A stretch of DNA of 64,000 nt from Paenibacillus_AP thailandensis (GCF_042685365.1 NZ_JBHUMY010000041.1:42758-106757); one strand, 5' to 3'; shown: positions 25,253-33,536, numbered from the stretch's first letter. Numbers and translations: made by a program. The notes: generated by a model from the sequence alone, not told the origin.

Positions 25253-26290
25253 TTATTTCGCCTGCTCGATGGCATCCAATATTTCGCCGTACTCGGACCG
25301 GTATTTATCGATGACGGGTTTGACCGCCTCTTGCCACGGCTTCAAATCCGTAACCTCGGTGATCGTAACGCCGGCCGCTTTAATTTTCTCTTCGGACTCC
25401 TTCTCGAACCTGTCCCATTCCGCCCGCTGTACCGCGACAGACTCCTGGGCCGCCTCCAGAATAATTTTTTGGTCCGCTTCCGACAGCTTATCCCAAGTGA
25501 TCTTGCTGATGAGCAGCGTTTCCGGCACGCGCTGATGCTGATCCAAAATCAAGTTTTTCGCATGCTGGTAATGATTGGACGTCAAGTAGCTCGGATAGTT
25601 GTTTTCGGCCGCGTCGATAATGCCGGTTTGCAGCGCGCTGAATACTTCGCCGTAGTTCATCGGCGTCGCATTGGCGCCCAAAGCTTCCATCAGGTCGATA
25701 TTCACTTTGTTTTGAATGACCCGGATTTTCTGCCCTTTCAAATCGTCGATGCTGCCAAGGGGCTTCGTCGAATAAAAGCTTCTTGCGCCGGAGCTGTAAT
25801 AGGCAAGCCCCTTCATGCGGGACGATTCGAGGCTGTCCAAGAGAGCTTTCCCTTTATCGCTCTCGAGAAACTTCCATAGATGCTCGTCGCTTTCAAAAAT
25901 ATAAGGAAGGCTGAACACTTCGTATTGCTTGTTAAAGCCGCCGAGCGCTCCCGTGCTCACGCGCGTAAACTCGATCGCGCCAAGCTGCACCTGCTCGATG
26001 ACCGCTTTCTCTTCGCCGAGCTGTGCCGACGGGAACACTTCGATCGTGATGCGCCCGCCGGATTTCTCCTTGACGAGCTCCGCGAACTTCTGGTCGCCGA
26101 CGACGGTCGGGTAACCCTCCGGATGCGCATCCGCCAAACGGAACGTATATTTGGGACCTTCCGTTTGGGAGCCGCCGGCGGAAGCGTCGGCCCCCGTTAT
26201 CGTTTCCTTCGTGTTGCCGCCGCAGCCCGCAGCGAGCGCTCCCGCCATGACCACCGATAACAACGCCATCGTTAGCTTGCTTTTTTTCAT
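25253..26290 (-). CDS. dctP: TRAP transporter substrate-binding lipoprotein DctP
   Basis: A 345-residue extracytoplasmic binding protein of the DctP family. The N-terminus is a lipoprotein signal ending ALAAGC. Family blocks are YTFRLADAHPEGYPTVVGDQKF, VFPSAQLGEEKAVIEQVQLG, SLPYIFESDEHLWKFLES and GQKIRVIQNKVNIDLMEALG with the carboxylate-binding Arg. It also has FSALQTGIIDAAENNYPSYL. The neighbouring KdgF-like gene suggests a uronate or unsaturated uronate ligand; a dicarboxylate is the alternative. It follows dctM by 91 bases, an interval that holds a cre-like AGAAAGCGCATACA (26329-26342, one mismatch), so it may also have its own promoter. Confidence 0.92.
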   Translation of the reverse strand: MKKSKLTMALLSVVMAGALAAGCGGNTKETITGADASAGGSQTEGPKYTFRLADAHPEGYPTVVGDQKFAELVKEKSGGRITIEVFPSAQLGEEKAVIEQVQLGAIEFTRVSTGALGGFNKQYEVFSLPYIFESDEHLWKFLESDKGKALLDSLESSRMKGLAYYSSGARSFYSTKPLGSIDDLKGQKIRVIQNKVNIDLMEALGANATPMNYGEVFSALQTGIIDAAENNYPSYLTSNHYQHAKNLILDQHQRVPETLLISKITWDKLSEADQKIILEAAQESVAVQRAEWDRFEKESEEKIKAAGVTITEVTDLKPWQEAVKPVIDKYRSEYGEILDAIEQAK

Positions 26291-26381
26291 TCCGAATTCG
26301 CCCCTCTACCAATTATAATTAAAATCATAGAAAGCGCATACATATTTTCTTGTTCCAATTATTCCCTAGAGATAAACGGCT

Positions 26382-27677
26382 TCACCCGAATAGGTTAGGC
26401 AGCCACATGACGATGCCTGGAATATAGGTCAGAATGAGCAGCACGACGCATAATACATAGAAGTACGGCATCATCCCTTTTGTCGCTTGCGAGACGGATA
26501 TGTTGCCGATGGCCGCGCCAATGAACAATACGGTGCCGACCGGCGGCGTCAACAGCCCGATCCCGAGATTAAGCATCAAGATGATGCCGAAATGGACGGG
26601 ATCCATCCCGATCGACGTGACGACCGGCAGCAGAATCGGCGTCATAATAAGAATGAGCGGAGCCATATCCATCGGCGCGCCAAGCAGCAGCAGCAGGATA
26701 TTGATAATAAGCAAAATAATGATCGGATTGTCCGACACGGCCAGCATCCAATCCGTGATCATGCTCGGCACTTGCAGGTACGTGAGCACCCAGCTGAACG
26801 AAGCCGAAGCCGCGATCAGGAACAAGACCATCGATACGGTCCGGAACGTGCGCTTCAAGATGACGCCCATGCGCTTAAGCGGAATGTCCCGGTAGACAAA
26901 GAAAGTAAGGATAAAAGCGTACAAGCAGGCGATCGCCCCGCTTTCCGTCGCGGTAAACCAGCCGGTGAAGATGCCTCCCAGAATGATGACCGCCGTCATG
27001 AGCGACAGCAGCCCGTCCCGGATAATAACCGGGATGTCTTTCCTCGCCACCGGCTCGCCTTTTTCATAGCCGCGCTTGACCGCAAATACGTAGCTGGTCG
27101 CCATAAGCGCAAGGCACATCAAGAACCCCGGGACGATTCCTGCCAGAAACAAGCTCGAAATCGAGATGCCTCCTCCCGCCGCCAGCGAATAAAGCACCAG
27201 ATTATGGCTCGGCGGCACGACGACGCCTTGAATCGCCGCGGAGACGGTCACGCCTACCGAATAATCGGTGTCGTACCCTTTCTTCTTCATCGACGGAATC
27301 ATGATCGATCCGATCGAGGACACGTCGGCTGCAGCCGATCCGGATATGTTGCCGAAGAACATGCAAGCGACGCAGTTCACCATCGCAAGTCCGCCGCGGA
27401 CGCCTCCGACGATCAGTTGGGCCAAATTGATGAGACGCAGCGCCATTTTGCCCTCGCCCATAATTTGTCCGGCCAAAATGAAAAATGGAATCGTCAGCAG
27501 CGAATACGAGTTCATTCCTTGTACCATCGTCTGGCCGATCGTCTCGAGCGGAATGCCGAGGTACAGGACGGTCAGGATAGAAGAGACGGCAAGGCCGAGG
27601 GCAACGGGAAAGCGAAGGATGATGAGCGCTGCAAAGCTGATTGCAAGAATACATATCGCGATTGTCGATTCGGCCAT
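26382..27677 (-). CDS. dctM: TRAP transporter large permease DctM
   Basis: A 431-residue, roughly 12-helix TRAP large subunit that couples substrate uptake to a sodium or proton gradient. Hallmarks are RFPVALGLAVSSI, TIPFFILAGQIMGEGKMALRL, GNISGSAAADVSSIGSIMIPSM, VVPPSHNLVLYSLAAGGGIS and FTGWFTATESGAIACLYAF. The start overlaps the dctQ stop in a TAATG arrangement, so translation is coupled. The order Q-M-P differs from the more common P-Q-M. Confidence 0.93.
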   Translation of the reverse strand: MAESTIAICILAISFAALIILRFPVALGLAVSSILTVLYLGIPLETIGQTMVQGMNSYSLLTIPFFILAGQIMGEGKMALRLINLAQLIVGGVRGGLAMVNCVACMFFGNISGSAAADVSSIGSIMIPSMKKKGYDTDYSVGVTVSAAIQGVVVPPSHNLVLYSLAAGGGISISSLFLAGIVPGFLMCLALMATSYVFAVKRGYEKGEPVARKDIPVIIRDGLLSLMTAVIILGGIFTGWFTATESGAIACLYAFILTFFVYRDIPLKRMGVILKRTFRTVSMVLFLIAASASFSWVLTYLQVPSMITDWMLAVSDNPIIILLIINILLLLLGAPMDMAPLILIMTPILLPVVTSIGMDPVHFGIILMLNLGIGLLTPPVGTVLFIGAAIGNISVSQATKGMMPYFYVLCVVLLILTYIPGIVMWLPNLFG

Positions 27678-28174
27678 TACTCATGTCCCCCTAAATCTCG
27701 GTGTCTGCGCGTATCGACGCCGATAAATTGCAAAAACGCGTACACGCAAGTCAGCAATCCGGTTATCGGCATGACCATGTACAGAAGACTGTTCGGCCAT
27801 CCGGTTGCGGGAAGCTCGGACTCGCTCATCAGGACGGTAAAGCGCCAGCCGTAATAAACGAGATAGACGCCGAAAGCAAAGATGACGGCATATATGACTT
27901 TGTCGAGAATCGCGTTTAGCCGCTTCGGCCATTTGGCCGTAAACGAGTCGATGCCGAGATGCAATTTTTCCCGGAAACCGAAAGCGATTCCAAGAAACGA
28001 AAACCAAACGAGCAGCAGCATCGTTATTTCTTCCGAACCGTGGAATACATAGCTGAATACTTTTCGCGTAAAAACTTGCACGGTAACGATTACGATCATC
28101 GCGACAAGCCCGATTAACGTAGCCGTCTCCAAAAAGGTGTCGATGGCCAGCGCGACTTTTTTAAGCGTTTTCAT
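27677..28174 (-). CDS. dctQ: TRAP transporter small permease DctQ
   Basis: A 165-residue, four-helix TRAP small subunit that partners DctM in the membrane. It contains MIVIVTVQVFTRKVFSYVFHGSEEITMLLL in adjacent conserved blocks and LGIAFGFREKLHLGIDSF, both characteristic of DctQ. It is the first gene of the operon dctQ-dctM-dctP-kinase-regulator. The region upstream (28175-28360) is AT-rich near the gene and divergent from the KdgF-like cupin, so both sets may be co-regulated. I could not identify the promoter securely. Confidence 0.9.
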   Translation of the reverse strand: MKTLKKVALAIDTFLETATLIGLVAMIVIVTVQVFTRKVFSYVFHGSEEITMLLLVWFSFLGIAFGFREKLHLGIDSFTAKWPKRLNAILDKVIYAVIFAFGVYLVYYGWRFTVLMSESELPATGWPNSLLYMVMPITGLLTCVYAFLQFIGVDTRRHRDLGGHE

Positions 28175-28363
28175 TTATCATCCCCCTCGGCTTGACGTGT
28201 AAGGCTGATTGCTTACTCATTGTAGCTTGATCGGAGGAGAGAGCGTGTAAGGGTCGTTTTATACTTTTTTGTGATTTTTTTAGAAGTTTGCTTAAGCCCC
28301 GGGCGCCGCGGCCGAAATTCGTATACACTCGACCTAAGCGGGTGATTCCAATGCTGGCTTATC

Positions 28364-28594
28364 GGGCATTTATTCACAAAAACCTAAGCATACGCTTACG
28401 AAGCCGGATTTTTGTTCCATGCCCCTTATCGGGGCATTTATTCACAAAAACCTAAGCATACGCTTACGAAGCCGGATTTTTGTTCCATGCCCCTTATCGG
28501 GGCATTTATTCACAAAAACCTAAGCACACGCTTACGAAGCCGGATTTTTGTTCCATGCCCCTTATCGGGGCATTTATTCACAAAAACCTTTAGG
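28364..28594. repeat. 68-nt tandem repeat array in the leader of the KdgF-like gene
   Basis: Three full 68-base units (starting about 28364, 28431 and 28499) and a fourth partial unit (28567-28594) follow each other with almost no differences. Each has TAAGC-ATAC-GCTTA and the stem ATGCCCC-TTATC-GGGGCAT followed by TTATT. Each also has a cre-like TCGTAAGCGTATGCT on the minus strand (one mismatch; the third copy has a further change). The last, partial copy turns directly into the ribosome site of the cupin gene. The array is therefore part of that gene's 5' leader or promoter region. Confidence 0.95.
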
Positions 28595-28605
28595 AGATGA
28601 AAAAA

Positions 28606-28923
28606 ATGAGCAATATCGGAGTATGGGAAAAAGCGGAACCCGGCGTTGTACGCTGCATCAAGCAGGCCGGACAATCTTTAATGATGATGGAGGTGCATTT
28701 CGAGCCCGGAGCCGAAGGGTACGAGCACAGCCATGTCCACGAGCAGATGAGCTACTGCATCAAAGGCAAGCTTGTCTTCCGCATAAACGGCGTCGAAACG
28801 GTGCTGAAGGAAGGCGACACGATCAGCATTCCGAGCGGGGCCAAGCACGGCGTTACCGCGCTGGAAAGCTCGGTGCTGCTGGACGTGTTCACGCCGATCC
28901 GCGAGGACTTATTAAAGAGGTAG
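28606..28923 (+). CDS. kdgF: KdgF-like cupin (uronate metabolism)
   Basis: A 105-residue single-domain cupin closely resembling KdgF, which converts 4,5-unsaturated uronates from pectin or alginate breakdown to the linear ketouronate. Conserved stretches are MMMEVHFEPGAEG, the metal site HSHVHEQMSYCIKGK, GDTISIPSGAKHGV (third His) and the KdgF ending LLDVFTPIREDLL. I choose the second ATG (28606), nine bases from TAGGAG; the ATG at 28597 abuts that site. Divergent from the TRAP operon, it suggests the imported compound is a uronate. The function is inferred from family resemblance and context. Confidence 0.8.
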   Translation: MSNIGVWEKAEPGVVRCIKQAGQSLMMMEVHFEPGAEGYEHSHVHEQMSYCIKGKLVFRINGVETVLKEGDTISIPSGAKHGVTALESSVLLDVFTPIREDLLKR

Positions 28924-28934
28924 AACGTCAATTA

Positions 28935-28956
28935 GCCCCGGCATAGCGGCCGGGGC
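28935..28956. terminator. terminator hairpin between convergent genes
   Basis: GCCCCGGC-ATAGCG-GCCGGGGC is a strong eight-pair stem placed between the ends of the cupin gene and the glycoside hydrolase gene. Neither side has a clean T run. Confidence 0.55.
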
Positions 28957-28980
28957 AATCGTCTGTTGTTTCGCTTCTCA

Positions 28981-31461
28981 TTACGGTTTGATTTCAAAAT
29001 AGTCGATCGTGCCGATCGCCTGCCCCTCGTCCCCTTCGAATGTAAAGTAAAGGTTGTGCGTGCCGATGGTCGGTTCGATCGGAACATTGGACGTCGTCCA
29101 ACTCTGCCATCCGCCGGTGGGAGCGATAGGAAGCGTACCTATAACGGTACCCGCCGGGCCTCCCAACCGTATCTTGACCGTGCCTGAAACGGCCGAGGCG
29201 AGCCTCACATCGATGCTCTTCATCCCCGTCAGATCGACCTCGCCGTAAGCGGCCCAGTCGCCTTGCTGCAAGGAACCGATTCTGGTCCCCGTCTCCGCCT
29301 CCGACAAGGGATGAGTCTCAATCCCCATTTGCGAACTATATTCCTCGGCTTCCATTTTGACCGGAGCGGGATTCGCCGATTGGGCAGAGCCGTTAACGTG
29401 AATATTTTCCAACCCGTCATGGACCGTCTTCATGATGTTCACCATATCCGTATACGGCTGATCCTGCTGGTTGACCAGTCCGACGTTGTAGCTCTCGCCG
29501 TCCGGGCGCCCGGTTACCGGCTGATCGTAATAGGAAAACCAGCCCGAGCCGACGAACAACGGATGCGCGGCCTGGCTTTCCGCCAAAGCCTGGTAAGCCG
29601 TTCCTCGATCCGCAATGCTGGCCGCCATCGTAGCCGCCCTGACATTGGAAAGTCCGCGTTCGGACGATCCGAATGAAAGCTCCAGATTTAACAAAGGTTT
29701 TCCGTAATCCTCGTATCTGGAAATCCAGCCCGCATCCCTTGTATAGCTGTCGACGGAAAAGGCGTCTACATATTGCATGGCTTCCTGATCCCAATCCAAG
29801 CTCGTTCGCCAAGTGGGAACGACAGTTGTGCCGAGGAACAGATGGTTCGGGTCGTATTTATTAATAATGTCCCTGATCATGGAATGATACGTTCTGGACG
29901 CCAGCCGGATATACTCCGATACGTCGACCGCGGGGACTTTGCCGATATCGATCGGGGTATCTTTCAATGCGTCAAACGATTTGGCGTTCGTGCCCAGAAG
30001 CTTATTCACCGCGGCAAGGCTGCCGTTATATCTCGGCTTAAGAAAATCAACGAACGTTTCTTTAGCCGGAGAGTCCGAAGAATACGTCAGCACCTCTTTT
30101 ACGATATCCGCATTCCAGCCCGCTTCATTGTCGTAGGTATAGCCGATCAGCCATTTGCTGTCTTTCGCCTCTTGAAGCTTCGCCTTCAGCGCGTTCTCGA
30201 TGATGGTCCTGCTCTGCGGATCAAACACGTCGTACGTCCATTGTATCCTTCTCAAATCCGGCGGGTCTTGCAGCACTTGAATATACGGAAACGTGACGTT
30301 TCTCGGTTTCGTCCACTTGCTGAACGTATTAAAGCCCCACTCGATCAGACGCTTTTTGGTGATGTCCTCCCATTTCGCCTCAAAGTCGCTTCCGTATTTT
30401 TTCATTACATTGGCGATGACGAAGCTGACGTATTCCCCGTTTGCATCTTTGGTATAAGCAGGAGCGTAGTCGGTCCGATCGGGCAATTCTTCGAATATCC
30501 GCTTCGGGGTTCCGTCCTCATTCAGAATCGGCGTCTTATAGCCGTACTCCCACAAGCTTGCGGCATCGACCCCTTTCACGATAAAGGGATATCCGTCCGG
30601 CGTAATAAACCACCATTTGCCGTCGATGTTTTGCAGCCTGAAGTACCCGGTGCTTTCCTGCTTCCCCAGCCTTTTAATGCCTCCGTATGGATCGTATTTC
30701 GTCAGGTCCAGCGACACATCCGCCAGCGCCTTGGCCTCATCCGAATATTCCTGCCGCAGCTGGTCATCTGACGTAACCTTTCCCGGCCAAGTTTCGCTCG
30801 TCGAATAGCCGTATTTATCTACCAGCACGACTTCCTTCTTCAGTTCGGCTTTCAATTGTTCCGTCGTAAGCGCCTGTCCCGGCTTCCGCCCTTCAACCCC
30901 CGTACCTTTATAAATCTCAACTTCCGTCAAGGGAATATGTTGATAAGGCTGCGAACGGCTAACGGTCAAAATCATAAATCTGGCCGACTTGTTGGACATC
31001 GGAACGGTTACCGAGTAGTTCAAGCCGTTCCCCGTTCTTTCGTGCCGGTCGGCAATGGAATAACCCGTCGCCGCCTCGGAACGATATTTGACGGTAATGT
31101 CTTTAAATCCCCAATATTGGTTGGGCGAATTCAGCACTACGCGGACCTTGTTCAATGGGTAATCCTTTAACAGGTCAATCACGACATTCACGGTCCCGGG
31201 AGCGTTCTCGCCTCCCATCCAGCCCGCGTAAGACGGAGCCCCGTCGAACAACACGCCGTTTGCCGAGGATCGGAGTCCGTCCGCATTTAAATCGGGAGAG
31301 TTCCCTCCGTCCGGAGTAAGACTATAGAAATAGTTTCCCGTTTTTAATAGAGTGTCTTCCTCTTCTTCCTTGCCGATCATAACAATAACCGATATGACGA
31401 CAAATGCGGCCAACAAGAACGTCATAACCCCGTTGCGATTAACCTTGAAGCTTGTCTTCAC
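28981..31461 (-). CDS. membrane-anchored multidomain glycoside hydrolase with CBM6
   Basis: An 826-residue exported polysaccharide hydrolase. The N-terminus has one transmembrane helix (MTFLLAAFVVISVIVMIG) and no lipobox. Residues ~45-190 look like a discoidin-type carbohydrate-binding fold. The catalytic barrel begins GYFRLQNIDGKWWFITPDG near residue 270, an opening shared with agarase-like (GH50-type) enzymes. Candidate catalytic acids are the Glu in IGYTYDNEAGW and the Glu in LLNLELSFGSS. The last ~120 residues (MEAEEYSSQMG to IDYFEIKP) form a CBM6 module. The exact GH family and substrate are uncertain; beta-galactan or agar-type and other marine or plant polymers are possible. It converges on the KdgF-like gene and may feed it. 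Confidence 0.75.
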   Translation of the reverse strand: MKTSFKVNRNGVMTFLLAAFVVISVIVMIGKEEEEDTLLKTGNYFYSLTPDGGNSPDLNADGLRSSANGVLFDGAPSYAGWMGGENAPGTVNVVIDLLKDYPLNKVRVVLNSPNQYWGFKDITVKYRSEAATGYSIADRHERTGNGLNYSVTVPMSNKSARFMILTVSRSQPYQHIPLTEVEIYKGTGVEGRKPGQALTTEQLKAELKKEVVLVDKYGYSTSETWPGKVTSDDQLRQEYSDEAKALADVSLDLTKYDPYGGIKRLGKQESTGYFRLQNIDGKWWFITPDGYPFIVKGVDAASLWEYGYKTPILNEDGTPKRIFEELPDRTDYAPAYTKDANGEYVSFVIANVMKKYGSDFEAKWEDITKKRLIEWGFNTFSKWTKPRNVTFPYIQVLQDPPDLRRIQWTYDVFDPQSRTIIENALKAKLQEAKDSKWLIGYTYDNEAGWNADIVKEVLTYSSDSPAKETFVDFLKPRYNGSLAAVNKLLGTNAKSFDALKDTPIDIGKVPAVDVSEYIRLASRTYHSMIRDIINKYDPNHLFLGTTVVPTWRTSLDWDQEAMQYVDAFSVDSYTRDAGWISRYEDYGKPLLNLELSFGSSERGLSNVRAATMAASIADRGTAYQALAESQAAHPLFVGSGWFSYYDQPVTGRPDGESYNVGLVNQQDQPYTDMVNIMKTVHDGLENIHVNGSAQSANPAPVKMEAEEYSSQMGIETHPLSEAETGTRIGSLQQGDWAAYGEVDLTGMKSIDVRLASAVSGTVKIRLGGPAGTVIGTLPIAPTGGWQSWTTSNVPIEPTIGTHNLYFTFEGDEGQAIGTIDYFEIKP

Positions 31462-31612
31462 AGGATGCAGAACCTCCTCTTGGAATACTCATTTATCGCC
31501 ACCTCGAACGGCTTCGTATTTTCGCATATTATATTACTCCCAATCGCCCGCCCGCAACTTACCTTGTTCGATGCCATACCGGCGCAGGGCGGCGGCGAGC
31601 TGACTGAACGGC

Positions 31613-31641
31613 AAAAAAGACAGCTACGGATGGTAGCTGTC
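31613..31641 (-). terminator. rho-independent terminator
   Basis: GACAGCTAC-GGATG-GTAGCTGTC followed on the minus strand by six T residues. It ends the small secreted-protein gene at 31667. Confidence 0.9.
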
Positions 31642-31666
31642 TAATGCAAAGCGCGCCGCCGGCCGG

Positions 31667-32086
31667 TCAATCCCAGAACGAAATCGTAGCGCTGCCGCCA
31701 AAGGCCTTATAAACGTAAAACTCGGCCCGCTTGTTGTCGCCGTCCACGAAGCCGCCGATATCGCGGAAGGCGCCGCAGGCGCCGGCGTATAAGTATACGT
31801 AGCCTACCCGGTCATCCGCATTCGACGGATCGTATTCATATAAGTTATAGTAGCCGGACGGGCCGGCCTCAAGGCAGATCAGAAAGTCTCCGCCTGCGGA
31901 ATTGGCGGTCGCGCTGGAGGTAGTAAACGTAGAAGAGCCGATATAATCCCATTCGCCTGCACCCATCGGGGTAACGGTCGCCTGCGGGGTGAGGGGCGAC
32001 GCCGTTTCGCCGCTTGTAAAGCCGGTCAGGAACGGGAGACTGAGCGCGATCGTAAGCACGAGCAGAAATAAACGAACGTTTTTCAT
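31667..32086 (-). CDS. small secreted protein of unknown function
   Basis: A 139-residue protein with a clear signal peptide (MKNVRLFLLVLTIALSLPFL, cleavage likely near TGFTSGETAS) and no membrane helix afterwards. The mature part is rich in Gly, Ser, Tyr and Asp, has two Cys (FLICLEAG and YAGACGAFRD) that could form a disulfide, and reads like a small beta-sheet domain. A very strong ribosome site (TTAAGGAGGGTTTATT) and a good terminator show it is a real single-gene unit. I do not recognise the family. No neighbour indicates its role. Confidence 0.8.
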   Translation of the reverse strand: MKNVRLFLLVLTIALSLPFLTGFTSGETASPLTPQATVTPMGAGEWDYIGSSTFTTSSATANSAGGDFLICLEAGPSGYYNLYEYDPSNADDRVGYVYLYAGACGAFRDIGGFVDGDNKRAEFYVYKAFGGSATISFWD

Positions 32087-32223
32087 AATAAACCCTCCTT
32101 AAAGGTAAAATTTGGACATTCCATCCATTACCTAACTATACCTTTTTTTATAAAATTTACATGAAACATAGGAACCATTTTTATACAGATTAAGATAGTT
32201 CTGAGAACCTGTAGCTCTTATGA

Positions 32224-32261
32224 AAAGAACCCCGCATCGTCGAAACGATGAGGGGTTCTTT
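32224..32261. terminator. orphan stem-loop in a gene-free stretch
   Basis: AAAGAACCCC...GGGGTTCTTT with an inner CATCGT/ACGATG stem forms a long hairpin inside 32087-32390, where I see no convincing gene. It could end an unannotated small RNA on either strand. A weak 65-residue frame across it on the minus strand has no ribosome site. Confidence 0.5.
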
Positions 32262-32390
32262 CGGCTAATGCAGCGGGGATGCAACTGCTCGACATGATCC
32301 ACATAATCTGTAGTACTGAACGCAAACAATTTTTATATAAACCCTCGTGTCCGGCATTGACGCTATCTTCATAGAAGGGGAGATTATGTA

Positions 32391-32639
32391 GTGAATTTTT
32401 CTTTCAAAGCCTTCGCTAGAATGTTTATTGGCCGCCGTGTCGTCATTTTTACAACAGGCTCGCCCCGAGGCTTAAACGGTACCGCAGAACCTGCTCGATT
32501 CCAAGGTGTGATACGTCAGGTGGGAAAAGATTTCATTTGTTTTATTACGGATGAAAGAAGACGCGTCATCATTAGAAACGACGAGATCGTTGCTTTGGTC
32601 GGACAGAGGCCGGGAATAAGAAATAAGAGGAATGCTTGA
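32391..32639 (+). CDS. small basic protein, first of a paralogous pair
   Basis: An 82-residue protein starting at a GTG (MNFSFKAFARMF) nine bases after AAGGGGAG. It shares with the next gene a core of the type GRRVVIFTTG...FQGVIRQVGKDFICFI...RVIIRNDEIVAL. This looks like a small beta-barrel as in the Sm-like or DUF2642-type proteins found near spore-coat genes. The N- and C-terminal ends are basic. No signal peptide or membrane helix is seen. I cannot name a function; the family suggestion is tentative. Confidence 0.7.
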   Translation: MNFSFKAFARMFIGRRVVIFTTGSPRGLNGTAEPARFQGVIRQVGKDFICFITDERRRVIIRNDEIVALVGQRPGIRNKRNA

Positions 32640-32667
32640 AGCAGACGATAAAGAAAGGGGTCTTGAA

Positions 32668-32904
32668 ATGTTGACTTTCCGGCAGAAAGTACGAAGATTA
32701 TTAGGAAGGCGGGTTTTTATTTCCACAACTGGACTCGCCGTGGATGAAGCCGGTTCAGCCGAGTTCGACGGTGTCTTAAAAATGGTCGGCAAAGACGTGC
32801 TTGTGATCCTTTCGGAACGGAGACCTATTGCCATTAGAATTAGCGAGATCATATCGTTAACCCCCCTCAACAATAGAACCGCTCTAAAAAGAAAACTCAC
32901 CTAG
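32668..32904 (+). CDS. small basic protein, second of a paralogous pair
   Basis: A 78-residue paralogue of the preceding gene, with GRRVFISTTGLAVDEAGSAE, FDGVLKMVGKDVLVILSERR and PIAIRISEIISL aligning block by block. The start at 32668 (MLTFRQKVRRLLG) follows AAAGAAAGGGG; an upstream in-frame ATG at 32632 overlaps the first gene and lacks such a site. The two genes form an operon ended by a terminator whose stem begins at the stop codon. Function unknown; possibly a spore-associated beta-barrel protein. Confidence 0.7.
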   Translation: MLTFRQKVRRLLGRRVFISTTGLAVDEAGSAEFDGVLKMVGKDVLVILSERRPIAIRISEIISLTPLNNRTALKRKLT

Positions 32905-32922
32905 CTTGAGGTGAGTTTTTTT
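32895..32922 (+). terminator. rho-independent terminator of the small-paralogue operon
   Basis: ACTCACCT-AGCTTG-AGGTGAGT followed by seven T residues. The stop codon of the second gene lies inside the stem. Confidence 0.92.
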
Positions 32923-33019
32923 GCTTTCTGGTTTTATCGGTTTACCCAGGAAGTACCGTCGGTAAAGACAACCTTGTCGATTTTAATGTCGTAGATCGCG
33001 CTTGTACCATCATCCCCGC

Positions 33020-33376
33020 TTAGTCCCCTTCTTCGCGCAGCCCCTTCATATGATCGAGATGCTTAAATCCCCAATCGCACATTGCAGTCAATACGGGCGC
33101 CAGCGTTTTGCCGTAATCGGTTAAATGGTATTCGACTTTCGGAGGAATCTCCGGGTAGACGCGGCGTTCAACGAGCCCGTCCCGTTCGAGCTCCCGAAGC
33201 TGATTCGCGAGGGTGCCTTGCGTAATGCCGGCGAGCATCCGCTTCAGCTCTCCGAATCGCTTGGTGCCCCGATAAAGCAATAGGAACAGGATTAAAGGCT
33301 TCCATTTTCCCCCGACGACCTCCAATATCGCCAATATGCCTTGATTCGATGTCTCCTCGCGGATTTTTGCTTCCAT
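33020..33376 (-). CDS. HxlR-family transcriptional regulator (second)
   Basis: A 118-residue winged-helix regulator: ILAILEVVGGKWKPLILFLL, TKRFGELKRMLAGITQGTLA, NQLRELERDGLVERRVYPEI and PPKVEYHLTDYGKTLAPVL. Unlike the HxlR at 7995-8384 it has no Cys near the N-terminus; its only Cys is in AMCDWGF, so any thiol sensing would differ. The ATG at 33376 has AAGGAG nine bases upstream. It is divergent from a flavodoxin-fold quinone reductase, the standard arrangement for HxlR-type electrophile sensors. Confidence 0.88.
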   Translation of the reverse strand: MEAKIREETSNQGILAILEVVGGKWKPLILFLLLYRGTKRFGELKRMLAGITQGTLANQLRELERDGLVERRVYPEIPPKVEYHLTDYGKTLAPVLTAMCDWGFKHLDHMKGLREEGD

Positions 33377-33439
33377 CAACATCAGCTCCTTCCTTTACTT
33401 TATCAGACTATCTCGAATCGCAATAGTAATCTTTCTATT

Positions 33440-33536
33440 CGTACTTAGTACGTTATAACGTACCGTCATTAGAAAGCCCATACCCCGCCTAAAGTACGTC
33501 CGAAAGGACTAAGTACGTGTAAAAAGCGTACTTTGC
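33440..33536. promoter_or_regulatory. cluster of AGTACGT operator-like repeats
   Basis: The divergent intergenic region holds at least five copies of the same half-site in both orientations: GTACTTAGTACG, AACGTACCG, AAAGTACGTCC, CTAAGTACGTG and GCGTACTTTGC. The outer copies AAAGTACG (33491) and CGTACTTT (33527) are inverted. A cluster of this kind between an HxlR gene and its probable target is best read as the operator set. Confidence 0.6.

Noticed and set aside
26487..27854. A 455-residue plus-strand open frame
   Set aside because: It is antisense to dctM and dctQ; charged, low-complexity translation without a start signal.
28364..28594. Possible CRISPR array
   Set aside because: The units are contiguous with no unique spacers, and no cas genes are nearby. 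The same applies to the 42-nt array at 10481-10648.
28412..28600. A repetitive 62-residue frame (HAPYRGIYSQKP repeats)
   Set aside because: It is produced by the 68-nt tandem repeats. It has no independent ribosome site and is better explained as leader DNA.
32132..32329. A 65-residue minus-strand frame
   Set aside because: It has no ribosome site, runs through a terminator-like hairpin and has an unlikely composition.
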